Source: Neelides folsomi | Lineage: Eukaryota > Arthropoda > Collembola > Neelipleona > Neelidae | Direction of reading: 5' to 3' | DNA length: 64,000 nucleotides | Assembly (NCBI GenBank): GCA_034687125.1 | Contig: JAQGBZ010000133.1 | Location: forward strand, 1-64,000 | In this document: positions 26,501 through 42,600 of the stretch, one piece after another | Layout of the letters: each line of letters opens with the position of its first letter | Numbering within the stretch: position 1 is the first letter of the stretch | Notes under the pieces: generated by a model | What the model was told of the DNA's origin: nothing | Databases searched by the model: none | Seen by the model: only the letters and a program-made list of their open reading frames with translations | Program-made: the position numbers and the translations under genes

Positions 26501-29500
26501 AGATAAAGAATTTCTCTACCTTGGCTTTTCGTTGCTCCTGAATCCACCCAAGATGTTCAACCCACTCCAAGAGTCGAAGTCTCAATTGGTGCCAGCGTTT
26601 TTCGAGTCGAGCTGTTCGTTTTCCATTGACATCCCCAGGGCGCCCTTGGCTCTTGCTTTGTCTCAGCGCTGCATGAACAGCCGAACTCTTCTCGTCAACT
26701 TCCTTCTGCAATCCCTGCAATGAGAAGACAAAAGGGTTAGATTGGAAAAGAAATTAATCAAACCTATGGCATATAAATGTAACGTTATAACCAAGTACGT
26801 GAATTGAGTTCGATTCAATTTCAAATATCAATGCATAATATACATAAAATATATCTATCATCATGAGCAAAAAAGTAACTTTGCATATCTACTAATAAAA
26901 ATAGTATAATAAGAATAATGAAATGATAATACAAAGTATGCAAAATATAACTGCATAATATTCTCTATATAACTTTATATATGAAATAAGATGAACCAAG
27001 AAAGTAGTTATGCTCTTACAATAGAATAGAATAATATTACTAGCCATAAGTGATATGATCCATATATAGTATATCAAATAAAAGAAATCACACATACAGG
27101 GACATCAATTTCAACTGATCTCTTTCCAAATATCAAATTTTGTCATGCCATTTTTTTCCATATAAGTCTACAAAGCATCTATCATTTGATGCCCAAAGGG
27201 AATTTAAAATTTAATTGTTCTCATCCCTCACCAACATTCCTAGAGCAGGAGAAGAAAATAAGGCGTGAAAGGATGGTTCACATCTTCCATTTAGGTATTT
27301 TAATTGCCCCCTTAATTAATAAAGCCCATCAATGTGGGAGAAACAAAGGAAGATATTTGCAACTGATTCGAAAGGCCACGAAAGCACAGCGGCTGAGTCT
27401 GATCTAATCCTCGATATAATGTCATGATGTAATGATAGACAGCAGATCCAACTAATAATGAACAATGGTAATTGACAGTTTCCCATTGTTTTTGGCTCTT
27501 TTAAAAAAGGCAGTGGCAGTGTGGAGATCGCGCAGAGTGAATTACTTATTCTATGAAAAATGATCCTTTCAGCTCGCCTTGGAAAACTACATCTCTCATT
27601 TATCATTTAATTATTCAAGACAATGTGTGGTTGTCTCTTGCAGCTTCCAAAAACCATTGGAGCATGTTCAGGCAAATCCCACAAAAAACAGCTGATAGGA
27701 AGCAAATGTGTTTCTCCTTCGCTTCCTTGACATATTGTTCCACTCCTTGGAAATTAAAAAGAGAAGGTAACTCACAAGAGAGTCGGTTATCCAACCACTA
27801 TCCAACTTACCATATTTAAAAAATGAGACCAAGACCGAGGGAAATAATCAATCAGCTCTTATCAAAGAGTTCTCTTTCCGCATTTAATTTCGTACAGAAG
27901 TTCATTAGAATGAGAAGAAAGTCCCGTTGGTTATCAAATTGCGAAGAGGAGCAGAGAACATCACAATCAAAATCCCCATGTGATCATGTTATCATTCGAG
28001 TTGTCAGGTTCTCTCCTTTAAATCATTTTTCCTTTCAGGAACATTCAATACAAGAACTTGCTCTCGTAATAATTTCCCCAAGTAGTAGCGGCAACTTGAG
28101 GGGAGGGCAGATTTAAGACAAAAGAAACCAACGGTTTTATTTCAGTAGTCGCCGCTGACTCAAACTTGACGCGTTCAATTCTCTCATCTATACCTCAGTG
28201 GTCAATTGGAATAAGGAGGACAACAAAAGGATCGTCCCTTTGTTGGAAAAATAATCCCGCCACTTTTCTTTCTTCTAATGTAAAATAAATGTAAAAATAA
28301 ATGTGAAGGTGGTGGATGACAAAAGAAAACGACAGGGGATAATTCACATAATAATGAAAATTTTAAGTGGTGATGAAGCGGATTGAAAGTCTGGGACAAA
28401 ATGAGTATTTATCACTAACAATCCATTGGGGTGAAATAAAGAGAACGCTCACCAGTTTCACCATACAATATATAATTGAGATAAAAGGAATTCTTATGAA
28501 ATGTTCTGGGTTCAAATCACCCTCAAGCTTTCATTTCTTCCCTCTATTAAAGATTTCTTAACAATAATTCCCTTTATTGAAGAGAGAGAGAGAAAGTTGG
28601 TATTAAGTCCTCAGCATAACATTTCTTTATACAATTCATAATTGAGACAATTGGAATGAAACATGAGCGTGTGAAGGAATCGCTATTTGCATGGGGGGCT
28701 TTAACTGTTCAACATTACAATTCACTTCTTTACAAGTTGCAAGTTACAGCTCAAGTCAAGCTCAATAGAGAAGTTCATAATAAATAAAGGAATGAGACAA
28801 GAAAAGTTTATGCAAAAAAGTCTTTCCGATGGAACCAATTTTCTTAAAACATTTTATGCCCCCACATAGTTAATTGTGCTTTACAACAAAAAAAACCTCT
28901 ATTGGCATACTTATACTACATGCTATAAAATATGCATGAAAAATAGAGACACTATCTCATTTTTTTCGCAAACATGAAGGAATATTCTTTAAAGGGAACA
29001 TAGCTCCAAGACATCAATTTGAACTCAACTATAAAAGTAGACCATTATTAATAAACTCTCCATTTTCCATTTACACATTGAGAGACTTCGACCGTGTGAT
29101 CGAGAACATTTAAAATATGACCATAAAATATTTGTTAAATGGAATATTAAAAAAGGTCCAACCCTATTAACTCATGAAATTTCCTCCTCATATTCTCACC
29201 CATTACAATTCCAATTCCAATGATCATTCTGAAATTGATGAGAGGCGTATAAAAATATTCCAAAAATCTCAATCATTAAAATCATGCACAACACCAACGC
29301 GGTCATAAATTATTAATTTATTTAATAAACCCATGAAACTGGTTAATCTTCCCTATTCTCTCCATTCTCAAGGTGAATGTCTAAAATCAAAAAATTAAGC
29401 CGAGGGTCAAATTGAGGCTCAAACTCGCTCAGTGTAAGTTCTGTATCTAATTGTATTACAAATACATTGGTTAATAATAAAATGAGGTTGTAAAGTAATC

Positions 29501-32500
29501 CACACCTGCTCGAACCCTCCAATTAATAAACCTGACACACATTTTCGGGCCATTCATTCATGCAAGATCATCCGAACACGAATGAATGATCCCATTCAAT
29601 AAGTGTCATTCTTCTTATCAAAAACCCCTTGTTAAATACATGTGTAAGAACCTGTCCATACAATGATTAAATGGTAAAATATTAACCGTAAATACAAAAA
29701 ATGGTGAGAATGAGTTCCTTGTGCTTATGATAAGGACCTAATAACACGAAAAACCAGATAAAGATGACGATGACCAAACCTTCTCTCACTTATACTTTTA
29801 TAACAAATGGATTTGATATGAAAGCTGGAAGCTTTAAAGGAACCATTGGGAAAATCCCTTCATCTTGAATTTCTTGAGGTTCATTGTTGGAAACCATTCA
29901 GCTTTTCATTTTATGATGACTCTTACTTAATTATTCTTTTCTTATTATTCACAACCTCCTTTGTGTTTAAAAAAGTCAGAATGGGCCAGATTACTGAAAA
30001 ATGCTCTTGGTTTGTGGTAGAAAGACTTAAGGAAACAATTTTTTTATTTTCATTCCTAACTCTACCTCTTTGTTACACTCTAAAATACCAAAAGTTTATT
30101 TAAGATTACGGAAGCCAACCGTGGGGATTGTATATTTAAAATAGTGCAAATTTTTGAGAGGTTATTGCCCCATTATGTATTCATTAATGAAGAAGGTGTC
30201 AAAGATTTGTTAAGATAAAATGTCAGAGATTTCTCTCTTCTTTAGCGGGAGGAGTTCTTAGAGAAAGGCATACAAATTAGATACATTTCTTTTTTATGAT
30301 CTTTTATAAATTCGACTCCTCTCATTATTAATTAATCATACTATACCTATCTGTATTTCATACAATTTAAACATAATATATTAAACCATGAATAAATATT
30401 AGGTATATTTATGTATCATACATTTTATTCAAATTTAATCTTTTCCCTTTATACCAACTTAACATAATTTTGTCAAATATTTATTTGTGCTATACGAAGA
30501 TCAGCAAAAAATACAAATCATACTTATCAATGTTTTCTTATGATAATAAAGTATAACATTTAATTCACTATCTTTTTAATAAGAAGTGCCTATAACTTCA
30601 CATCTGGTCTTTAAGATATTTCATCCATGTATAGTATGTGTAACGAATGGAATGTAAAGTGACGGTCACCTTTCGGGCCCTAATCCAATTTGACAAGTAC
30701 TGAAAGGAAAGATTCATAAAATTGATTTAAGCCTCCATGGGCCGAAGAAGAAAACATTATCTTAGCTGATAAGGAGAAATGAAAAAGTAGAAAGTGAACT
30801 ATTGCCTTTGTAATTCGATTATACTTATACAGGAACCAGATGTTCGCCCAATACTTCCTTCCATCTCCCTCCATATGATGAATCTCCATGAGCAAACAAT
30901 GGACTAACGTGAGATGCATCCTTTTAGCCAGATAATCATAAGTCATACTTCTCCGTGTAATAAAAGGAAGGTAAATGGGTAGAGCATAATGCCTTTTAGT
31001 AATAAATACATATGCAGAGAGTTCGTTGGTGCATTCACCGAGGGCCAAAAGCTCTTCTCCGGATACGTTACCCACACATGCCATAAGCCAAAATGTATAA
31101 AAATGAATTGACCAAATCATCCCACCAATTCATTTCCCCCAATTGCAAAATCATGCTCAAAATTTCAAACTCCAGCTGTTCAGGTAGTCAATTGAAGGCC
31201 ACGACTTCCCTATAATTCTTTAAAATGAACAAAAGAAAAAAGACAATCTCCATTTCATATTCCACACAAATCATCCCGTCCATCAGGACTTATTAGATAA
31301 ACTGTCCATAACTTTCCCTCTAGGAAATTTGACCAATTATTTTATTTAGCTCTAACTTACAATACGTAACAAAATAATGACTTTTATATCCGAACACTCC
31401 TCCAACTATAAGGATTTTATTAGAAAGAACACATTGGAATTTAAAAAGATTTTAAGAACAGGCTTGTTCCAAGTTCAAAGACTCATAAAATAAAAATTTG
31501 ACCTTCCTACAAATATTGAATAAACGATGAGAATAATAAAAATGAAAAGAATATAAAAAAGGGTCAAATTGATTCAAAGAGGATATGATGAGGTGTTCTT
31601 GAGGAATCTTCTTTGTCAACACAAAGAAATAAAAAGTATTATGCATAGTACACGTAACCGCAGAGTCTGAGTATGCAAAAGAATGGCTAATAAAGTAAGG
31701 CTAATAATACAGGATACTTTTGGTCACAGACCAATGCCCCTTTTGAAGATGAACTTGGTTGAATTGAATTTGAAAAGTTGTGCTTCTTTTCTATTTCAGC
31801 TCTTTTACACCATGATTAAACCAAGTGGGGAATATAGAAGTGGGAATATGTTGAAGTACACCAAGTAGCATCTCACACCACTCTTATTACTCCAACTCTC
31901 AAAGAGGAGCAAAAAATCCGACAGAGTCACGATTTTTGCCAACATTCAAAGGTTCCACGAAAGCGTTCTTTATTCTTTAAACCTCAAATCTCCGCCATAG
32001 TTAAGCAGCCTTCAGCCAAGATATGAAATAATTATTAAATATTAAAAATCTCTTTTTGCTGCAGAAACTCAGTGATGAAAGATGCAGTTATCTCTTGTTA
32101 GCTTAAAGGACCTTACTTCAGCCCATGAGCCCAGGAACAGTATTTCGACAATATTTATTATTTATGAGGTTCAAAAATTATAAGCCTTTCTTATAGCCTA
32201 TAAAAGATCACAAAAGGAATATTCTTCTCCTCTTGCTTAACATTCTGTCGGCATCCTATTCAATTCATTTTTTAACACCGTGAAAAAGTAATTTAAGAGT
32301 TAATGTAAAATGGAAATACTCTTCCCTCAACCTGTCAAACTTTGAAAGACAAATAGAAATTAACTTTGTAATTGTAATGCGTGCTTTCGGCCTCTCAGCG
32401 TGCACCTTCACCGCCACCGTCGAAATGCTAATTCCGCCCACCGACACCCAACACACCTCGTTGGAGTTCTCTCTATATTACACATATAAAGAAATGTCTG

Positions 32501-35500
32501 GACAGGAAAACCTATTTTCCCTCAAGCGGCCAGAAACGATGAGCAGAACGTTGCAACACAATGGACACCTCCAATGAGCATTGCGTCAGGGAAGCTCATT
32601 AGCCGGTCTATGGAGGAATCTCTAGGAGTAATGACGAAAATAATGATAACTCCTCCTGCCTCGTAAAAACCTCAATAGAAATTCATCCTTCGTCATCTCA
32701 CGTGTTGTAAAGCAATGGAAAGAATTCCTAAAGATTCCAATGTAACTCACGAACATAATGAATCCAATATGAATCTAACGAACTCATCCTCATCAGTTCA
32801 TCCAAATCATTCCATACATTACTCTTTATTGTAATAAGTGCAATAACTCTCCACAATTTTCCATCCTCCTCTTCTTCACTCCTAATACATCAACCGAATC
32901 AGAGCTCAAATTAATTTCGCATAAATACGCTAATAATTCTTCACCTTTTTGGAAGGGGGTTGAACCCAATGAACTATTGCCACCATTAAAAACAAGCTCC
33001 TCTCTGCTTATTTGTCTTTATGCACACGTGAATTGGAAATTCTTTCAAACTTCTTCACCTTCCGTTGGCAACTCTTTAAAACCTTGGTTTAAAAGCTCCC
33101 TTTATGTTTAAAACCTCGTAAAACCCTTCAAGTTCAAATGAGAGGAGGAGACTTAACAAAGAATTCCAATCAAAGTGAATAGATGTGGGCGGGCCTATAA
33201 TGATAAAAATCATTCTTGGAGGATAGAAGTATAAGAATAAATCATTCGAGGGAATTTCTCTCCTATTCAGATATAAATCTTATTTCCATTACATAATGCA
33301 AGGAGCTTGAGGTTCGTTAATGGAAATCCCTTTTCTCTTATTCATTCTCTCAACCACATTACTCTTACATATACCTAGGCATAATAACTTAAAGGTATTG
33401 ATGCCTTAAAATCCACGTACATTTTGTTAAAGGAGAAAAGAATTACGAGTGCATAAAAATAAGGAGAGTTTATGAGAAATGGACATTTACCTGTGTATTG
33501 TTTGCACGTCTGAAAATTTCTACAATAGCAATTTCAAGAAGGGGAAACCTTAACGAACCACAGTACCTTCTTTGACCACAATACTTGAGAAAAAATTGTC
33601 CACTATTGCCACTATAGAGGAAATTACAAAAAAGTATATATATAATTCTTATTACATCTCGGACCCCATGGACGGAAATGACCCGGGAGCCTCCTCTCCC
33701 ATGCGAGAAACCAGCGTGAGACCATGAGCGTAAAATATTTATCTCCACAGACTGAGTTTATGAAAAATTCAGTCGGTCGGCTCGGCGTGTTGGAAAACAG
33801 CTTGGTGGATTTTACTTCTGGTATATTACTCCATATTAAAGGACACAATGTGGCAGAGCAAGAAAACTAATAACACAACTTACATGTTTAAAAACATGAA
33901 ACGAAGGATCAAATACACCCCAGACGTCTCCATTATAATGAAATTGAGAAAATGATCATTGATTAATACATTGAACAAAATTCAAGACTCAAAGAATTCA
34001 TTTCCTTGTATGCCCAAGTAAATTCAAGCAATCAGATCTTTCAGGATTAAATTTCATTCATAAAAACTTTAACTTAATAACATACACAGAGACGAATAAT
34101 ATTTAAATACATGTTAAAAATTCAACAAACTCGTTCGATTCCCTTTGACTTGGCATTATAATCCTTAATGCCCTATATTTAAAGAAGAATTCCTCCATAC
34201 CAAAGGTCAAAATATTCAACAACCAATGTAAAAAAAACCAACTTTAAGTCAATTTGATTTATAAAACTGAATTTAATGTGAAAATTAAGCTTCAATTCCC
34301 CATCATTTTGTTAATGAAACTATTAAATGGAATGTTTAAATCATTAGTTTTAATTCCAAATTAGACAACATAATTGTCCTCTTTACGATCCCTATCTTTT
34401 TAGTCTTTCCAATAAATCAAAAAGGGAAAACTGTCATATTCCAGGATCTTGATAACAAAGATTTCCCCGCTCATTTCTCAACTCCACAAAAGGATCAATA
34501 ACCGAGTTGTCTCTGACAAAGAAGGATCGACTCCGTGGAGAATGTTTTAAATTTATGTAAAACAAAGAGAGGGGATCTCCACGATCACTCTCAAAACAGA
34601 ACCTGCAGTAGCAGTTGGAATTACAAATGAATGACTTCATACGACAAGTAATGAATAGATAAGATGATTATCTTTTCCACCTGAACACGAGTAATACCTT
34701 GATAAAAGTAGACCCACTATACATAACCTGTCCCCTATACTCCTCCACTTATTAACAATAAAAAAACAGGTGGCTTGAATACAAATTAACTATCAAAATA
34801 AAATTGACTCTACGGAAAAATTATACAAGAAACAAACACAATGAAAAAACTGAAGAGGAACAAAAGCCTGTAATTCACCATTTAAATTGGAAAAAGGTGA
34901 GGTTCAACGAACATTTTAATGAAATTCATTGTTTGGTATACAAATTGTGATTCCCATCCTACAAAATCCAACATGCTATGTCTAATCAAAATCATAAAAG
35001 TAAAATAAAAAAAGATTAAGGGTAGTGTACAGCTGACTTTAAACGGTTTAAGAATAAATTCTCAATTCCTTCACAAAGAATCTTCCGATCAAGTGAACCT
35101 TAATAACTCGTGGGAATTTTGTATTCACCGCTGCCGTATACTTAATACCATACATCCTCATTTAATGAAATGAGATATAAAATGATATGCATGCAAGGAT
35201 TCCCAACCGGAGCTTCATCCCAAGATCCAACTCCTTCATTTAGGAAATGATGCCAGAAAGTTAAAGAGGGATCATCCCATCAATCGTAATACACAAACAC
35301 AGAGTTGTTTAAACCAAGTTTTCCATCACCCAACCAATTTTGATTACCTTCTCAAAAGGCCCAGCAAATGAACTAGGTTCAAAACAAAGGAATGTCCGTA
35401 TGATAGATCCTAATGGAAACCGCAGGTTGAACCAATGAACCGGTTCATCAACTGACTTTGTCTTTTCATGACTGGGTTAAACCACGTCAAAGGGGAAGAA

Positions 35501-36653
35501 GTCCAAATGCCAAAAGTCAGATATTCATTTAACATTTAAATCCTTTTAAACTTTTCCATCTTTTCCCATTAAACCATCATATGATTTGATTCTTTAATTT
35601 CTTAAAAGTATCTGCCTTTAAATCTTGCCGAATCAGCAGCTCCGAAATTAAAAACGTGAATGAGAATAAAAAGTAATTGGCCCACTGAGGAAGAACCGTG
35701 TTGAAAAGGAAAAAGGCGGAGTGAAACAGAGGCCCAATTACCTCTTTCATTTTTTTCGATCATTAATGGCAGAATAAAAGTAATTATATTTATTCATGAG
35801 TGACTCAAAGTCCATACCTATGTTAGATATGTAGATCCGTACAAGCCAATCTTTTAATTCATTCAATCCAAACATCAATGGCCTAAAAGTGAAAAACTCG
35901 TGCGAGGTTATCATTAAAGTCCTTTTGTCCAAGAACAAAATTCGCCAATTGCTAAACGTCTGATTTCACTTCACTGACATTTACATGAATAATTCGACCG
36001 AGTGAAGGCGGAGAAGAAGAAGATAAATGCAAAGTAGGGTAAAATGGATAAAAAATCCCACGATTCTTTCCTTCATCAACCCTAGTCAATTGAGAGAAGA
36101 AGGGAGAGAAATAAATTAATGAATTCTCCCTCCCTCTTCCTTTTCAATCCTCCCAGATGTGTCGTCCAATGTTTTCCACTCAGCCCGTCCAACTCCCATC
36201 ATTCTCACTTCAATTGAGGAAATCATTTAGGTATACGTGAACAAGATCCTCATTCCACAACTCGCATAGAATCCCAAACTTGTGAATAAATATGCTCATT
36301 TGCATACACAAAGTCCCTCACACTTTTTGCTCCGTTTTCTGTAAAAGGAGAGAACCTCAGTCTCTTAGATCAACTAACATCTCTTTTCTCCCGTCATTTT
36401 TCACCCAGCTTCACCTCCACAAAAACACAAAACCCACCAAGAACTCACAACAACAAAGGCTAATTTTTCAAGTCTCCATTCCAAAGAGTTGAAGGTACAT
36501 AAAGAGTAGATAGGGAAGAACGAGGAAATTGTTATTGCCCTACCAGTTCTGAATTGGTAAATAAATGAGTAGATTTTGTCCTTAGTTTGCCGACACAGCG
36601 GCTCCAACTGCACTTACAACTTCCCTCGCAATCAAAAAGGGAGTGAGATGAAA

Positions 36654-36690
<37 letters not shown>

Positions 36691-39600
36691 TTCCAAATCG
36701 CATGTTCCACCACCGGGCTCTCTGGAAACCTCTTCATGCGTCCTTTCAGGCTCCATTGCAAAAGCTCCGAACCGAACCTTGAACGGAATCGCTGGTTCGA
36801 TAAAGTACAAGACCCGGGAGAAAGTGCCGGGGATCCATCAAATTCCATTCACGGGGATCCACATCCACATTCCCAATTTCAAGGGCTCGTAGAGAATTCG
36901 AGCTGTCAAAAAACCTCTCCCCACCATGCCAGACGCCCTCCATGGCATTGATAATGAAAGAACACCTGAAGATCATTCCGCTGCAATTTATTGATCATAC
37001 AGACTTTAAAAGGGGAGAATAGAAAATACAAGGAGCATAAAAATGAAAAGAATCATTAGAGAAAAAAGAAGTTTATTGTACTTACATACTTTTAGTACTA
37101 TGTACTAAAGGTTAAAATACAGATACGTAAAAGTACAATGGATAATGAATAGATTTAACCGGAAATTCTATCCAAACCCAAAAATAGTTTCAAGTTTCTC
37201 CTCAAATTCAAAATCCTTGCCAAGCCCATCATTTTGATGTGAAAACACTTGAAAAGCGAATGTAATGGCACGAGCCAAATACATCCCTTCGAGTTCCTTA
37301 AGTATAAATTGAAAGAGAAGGGCAGATGTTCATCCCAAAGAGTCCCTCCCTGGAGGTCTTTCTGCTCAACACTACTCATGATCTCCTTTTTTTCCACTCA
37401 AAATTAACAAGTTCTTATGCTTTTTATGGTCATTTCCCTCTTTATAAACTCACTAACACTTTATAAGAATCTTCCCATCTCAGTCAGAGAGACGGGAAGA
37501 AACTTTGAAAATTATACCAAAGGAGACAGCAGTGAAAGAAATGCCTACTTTAAGAATCCCCCTTCTCGACTCTTCAAAAGTTGAAAAGAGAAAAAAGTTC
37601 TTGCAGCCCTTAAATGGAATCTTTTCACTATCCCAAAAAGTCTCCCTAAAAGTAAGACCTTTTCACTATGAGTGGTAAGTATTCTGTTTGAGTACATTAT
37701 TTACCATACATTCATACATCAATGTAAGCACATTATCTTTTCCATTATGAATCTCCGATGATTAAGAAACTTTTAAAGTAAAAACCAAAGAGTGTCCCTT
37801 CATTGATAATTCCAGAATTTAAATTCTTTTCCATAAACAACCATTTGCCTTTAATGGTCTCTCCCTCGTGAGTGTTGAAAGGTATGAGATGGAAAAACAA
37901 GAGTACTTGACAATCAAGAACAAGACATTGATGTATGTAACTAGGTTCGTTCAATATGCTCTTACACTCTGAATATGCAAACTACACCATTATCCCAGAA
38001 AGACAAATATTAAATAAATAACCGTACCCCTTGCCTACTGCCAATTATCAACTACAGATATTTACGCACCTTTGCGACAATGCATGTGTAATGACAAGGA
38101 ACAACTTGCTATACATAATAGTTACGTTACATATTTCTTTATATCTGTATATCGATACGACAATTAAATACCATTCATACATAAAAGAAATATTTAAATA
38201 AAATTACCTTGCGCCGCTAATTGCTTAAGACCAATTCACACTTTCGAATACAAACCAATGAAACTACACGTGTTTGCAATGTGTTTAAAATGTCAATTTT
38301 GATCCTTTTTCACAAAGATAATTCTCACTTTCTAAATGGCCTTTTTGAAAAGAGTGAGAAACTGGAGACTCAAAGGGAATCACAATAACTCCGCCTTATC
38401 GAACCAAGGGTAAAACAGACAGTATCAATGGTTGTTTATTTACTCTCCACAACTTTCGACCAAGTATCGTAAATCGTAATGCTTTTATTATCCTCCACTT
38501 GTTGTTGAAGAGAGAGCTGTGAGAGGAAGGGAGGACCAAAGAACCATCCGCTTCAAGAGTCAGAAACCAACTGGTGAGAGAAACACGAGGTTGATCACTA
38601 CACAACCTCACCACTTTTCCACCCTTCCACGCATACAACAGAATACATACATAAATACATTCGTTCCTCTAATACATATTTGAATATCCTGAATTTAAAT
38701 TCATTACCATCACACTCGGGTATATTTAGATATTAGTCGAAACTGGATATTTACAATATGGGCCATATACAATGGACGATGTATAATCCATGACATTAGC
38801 ATAAGGTTGGAAAAGCTTCCTAATGGACAACACTCAAGACTCATGATCATAACAAAAGTTGAACAAATAATAATTGGGAAAATCATAAAAGGGAAGGGTC
38901 TTTTAAAACCACGGGGTTAATGTGCATTCACATAAACAATACCATAAAGTGTATGGCAGGAGGGTAGGAGGTAAAGGGTTCGAAACCAAGCTGACTCCCT
39001 CCGGAGCATTCTTTTTTCCTTAATATATGTACATGTATGGCCATATCTCCGTTACACCCGGTTCCAGCCGCCTTATGTCACACCCCCAATAGTAAATTGA
39101 CTGGAATCGAAAGGATATTTACAAAGAGGGTGGAAAAATGTCTCCAACAACACTTCACATTCACAGGTATGCTCATCAATCAATCTTCCTATTAAATTTT
39201 TTATTCCCACCCTGACTGTCACCAGATGAATGGTCGTTCCATATCTCTCGATCCTAGTCGAACAGGACGAGACGAACAAAGGCCTAAGTAGCTTCAATTC
39301 CTACTTCCAGATCTGGAATAATTAACGAGGAAAAACAAAACAATAGTTGTCAACTGGATGACACATCTGAATCAAAAGGAAAGAGATTTAAAGTCCCCCA
39401 CGCCCTTCAGTCTCCTAACTCTCCCAGGTTATGTTATTACTCCTATTATAAAATGAGTAGTCGAGAGGAAAAAACAAGGTGGAAGCGATAAGTACAGGAG
39501 ACTGCCCTGCAAATCACGCATCCGAGTCCGAGTCCATGTAATTCAGGGTTGAACTCGGAAATCGCCTTCGCCTCTAGTCAAATTTCGTGAAGAGAAATGA

Positions 39601-42600
39601 TACGCATTGAAGAGTCGAGTTAAAAAAGAGAGGCACACTCACTAATTTTGCAAGAGGAAACGAAGCAAAACGAGGCCCCCTTCACAAAAAGATAATACTG
39701 CCACATCTCCTACATACTGTTCACATAACTTGCTTTACTTCCCTGTCCACATTTGTTCTCAGGTTTATTGAGCACAAACGAGAAATGAGTGATCCAAAGA
39801 ACAATTTTACACGACTTCCATTTACTATCCTTACAGAGAGAAACTCGTCTCGCTCTTTTTATCTTTTTTATCTCCATATTCAAAAATTGAAATAAATTAA
39901 AATATGTCACGTTGTAAAACGAGGAAAAAATTAGCAAAAACCATTATCTTTTCTTATGATCAAACGAGAGCTTGACGGCCGAAGAAATAATTTAGATAAT
40001 TTGAATATTTATACCTATTTTACTATTGATTTCTTTAACAAGTTTATTTGCGTAATATTTTATATTTTTACTTCCATCTCATTACTTCCACGATTCGCAA
40101 ATAAGAATTTGAGATGTCAAAAGGAAATGTTACCAAACGAGAATTTGTTATCTAATAAAAGTTTACGAAAGATTTTAATACCTTTTTACGCAGATTCGTG
40201 AGCTCACGCATTAACAAAGAACTCCTCGATCATGCAAAAAAACGTCTCTGTGTATATTTATAAGGAGTCAGGCTAATAAAAAAACCATGATACATTAACT
40301 TCCGCTCCCCATTAAAACATAGCCCAAGGAAATTAAAGAGTTCAAATTCATTTCTCGTTTATCACAAATTTTAAGAGATGATTACCAAAGAGGTAATCGA
40401 ATAGGAGCAAAACTCTCAAGAGCAATGAACCTCAAACTTCACCATAAAGGTAAACACGATCTTTTTACTGCTTTATTCCTTTCAATAACCATCTTTTTGT
40501 TCCCCATTCTTCTCCTCATTTGCTCGAATTATCCAAATACTTCTCGTTCAATGTGACAGATGCCTGCTGGTTTACAATTCACACTTCCCTCACTTCAAAA
40601 CCTCTCCAACTGAAGAGAACAAGGAGAGAACTAAAAGGATGAATTCTTCTTTGCTCTATTAAGGAACCTCCAACAAAGATCTGTTTATGAGACAATGGTT
40701 CATAAACGGAACCGATACCTGTTATAATAGAATTTCAATCCTATTGTCCTTCTTGACCTGTTCCGTTAGACTCCCCTTGGAACGCTTTATCCCTTTTCAT
40801 TGATTTTAACTCTGGGCATTATAAAATCTTATTCCAGTAATAAATAGGAATATTCTACAAGTCACGGGAATTCCCTAAAGGCCTATATGTAAGGTCTAAT
40901 GAGGAGATTATTGCAAACATAAAATTGAATAATTTATCATGATAACAACAAATCTAATCCACAGTCAAACAGCCAGACTTACATGTGCCTAGTGGTACAA
41001 TAAACTATATATTCACTGAATATCTTTTTATTGTATTATTTTGTATAGAAAGTAGAGTGGACTTGTTACAAGGAGAATCGGAAGTATTGAAGTGCATGTT
41101 GCAGCTTGAGCCGCACAATCAGCACATGGCGGCTGTTGAGTTCTTTTATATTTCCTCGCTTCCATAATTTTGAACCCGATGTGAAAAACGCAAGTGTTGG
41201 GGCACGAAAGAGTAAAAGAGTCACACCAACAGACCAAACCACATGTACACCACACATACACAATAGTTCTCTATCCAACCCATTCTATTTCGCCTGTCCA
41301 TCAAATCCAAATCGATTTTTAAAATTGAATGAGAATACAAGTTGGTTTGGGTCTCAGGCCTCGTCACTTCGGTTCGATAAACCTTTATCATGACATCTCA
41401 TGTAATGAGCATTTTAATTTTTTAAATTTCACTCAACCAATTATTAACCCAAAGGTTTGCAAACCATGACTTGAATAATACAAACTTTATGAATTTCGCA
41501 TGATTATGAAAGCTCAATATTAGTTCCGTTTTTATTTAATTGAACTTCAATGGGTGTAACTTACAGATATAACAAAGGCGGAGGAAGGTTCGAGTCAATG
41601 AGTAGCTAATTACAATCCCCTTCCCCTTTCCTTCTATTTAAACAAACGTCCGCAAACAGGGAGAATATACCATATCTATACATACGTATTACTGTATACG
41701 TCTAATATCTTTCAATGTAGAAATCCTCTCTCATGAGCCGTGTCCGGATATGACAATCAGAGTAAGCAATTACTATTCATTAACGCAGCAAAAGGAGAAC
41801 AAAGATGAACCGGAGAGCCGAATCCCATTTAATACAACCAAATGACATCATGGACAAGTGTACAATTTCTCCTTATAATAAACTTTTATTGGGTATTCAA
41901 CACATGCAAAACAATGCAATCGAGATTCAACTCAATGCATTATGCATGGACTCAAACACACACATAAATATAATGTATGTATATAATATAAACACAGTAT
42001 TGTGATGATACAAATACCCTAGTTTATATTCTTTATACTCTACCGGAAACAAATAATAAATGATACACTTGCTGAAAAATAAACTCTCTCATTTATCAAC
42101 CTTTTTCATGATTCATAAATTATTATATAGTCAGAAGAAGAAGGGAAGGAAAAGCAGAGGAAATTAAATAAAAATTATAGAGATGGTGAAACAATGACAT
42201 AGGAAAATATGTTCTGCAAAATCTGTTCACATCCCTTATATCCTCATCCTCCCGTTTGGCACCATTTCACAATATAGCCTTCACAGTGTTCACAGTTATT
42301 CCGTTTATCATCCAATCTTCCCATTTCTCAATTTCACCCAACACAAACTCAGATGAAAATGAGCGGTCAAAACATCCAAAGTCATGACAAGTCCCTTTAC
42401 TTTTAAACTTCACCGCTTTCTCCTCTCTGTCAGAATAATAAACCTCAAGGTATGTTATTTATAAATGTTTAAATTATCAAGAATTGTCACATGAAGTTAA
42501 TATATCAAATTCATCGTCTCGCTTTCATTTGGAAAAATCCCTTTCAGCACCTACATACATTTTCCCTCCATTAGCAATGTCCACAAAGGATATGACAAAG

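Noticed and set aside
38977-38987. GGTTCGAAACC, a tRNA B-box-like sequence
   Set aside because: No A-box or cloverleaf could be folded around it.
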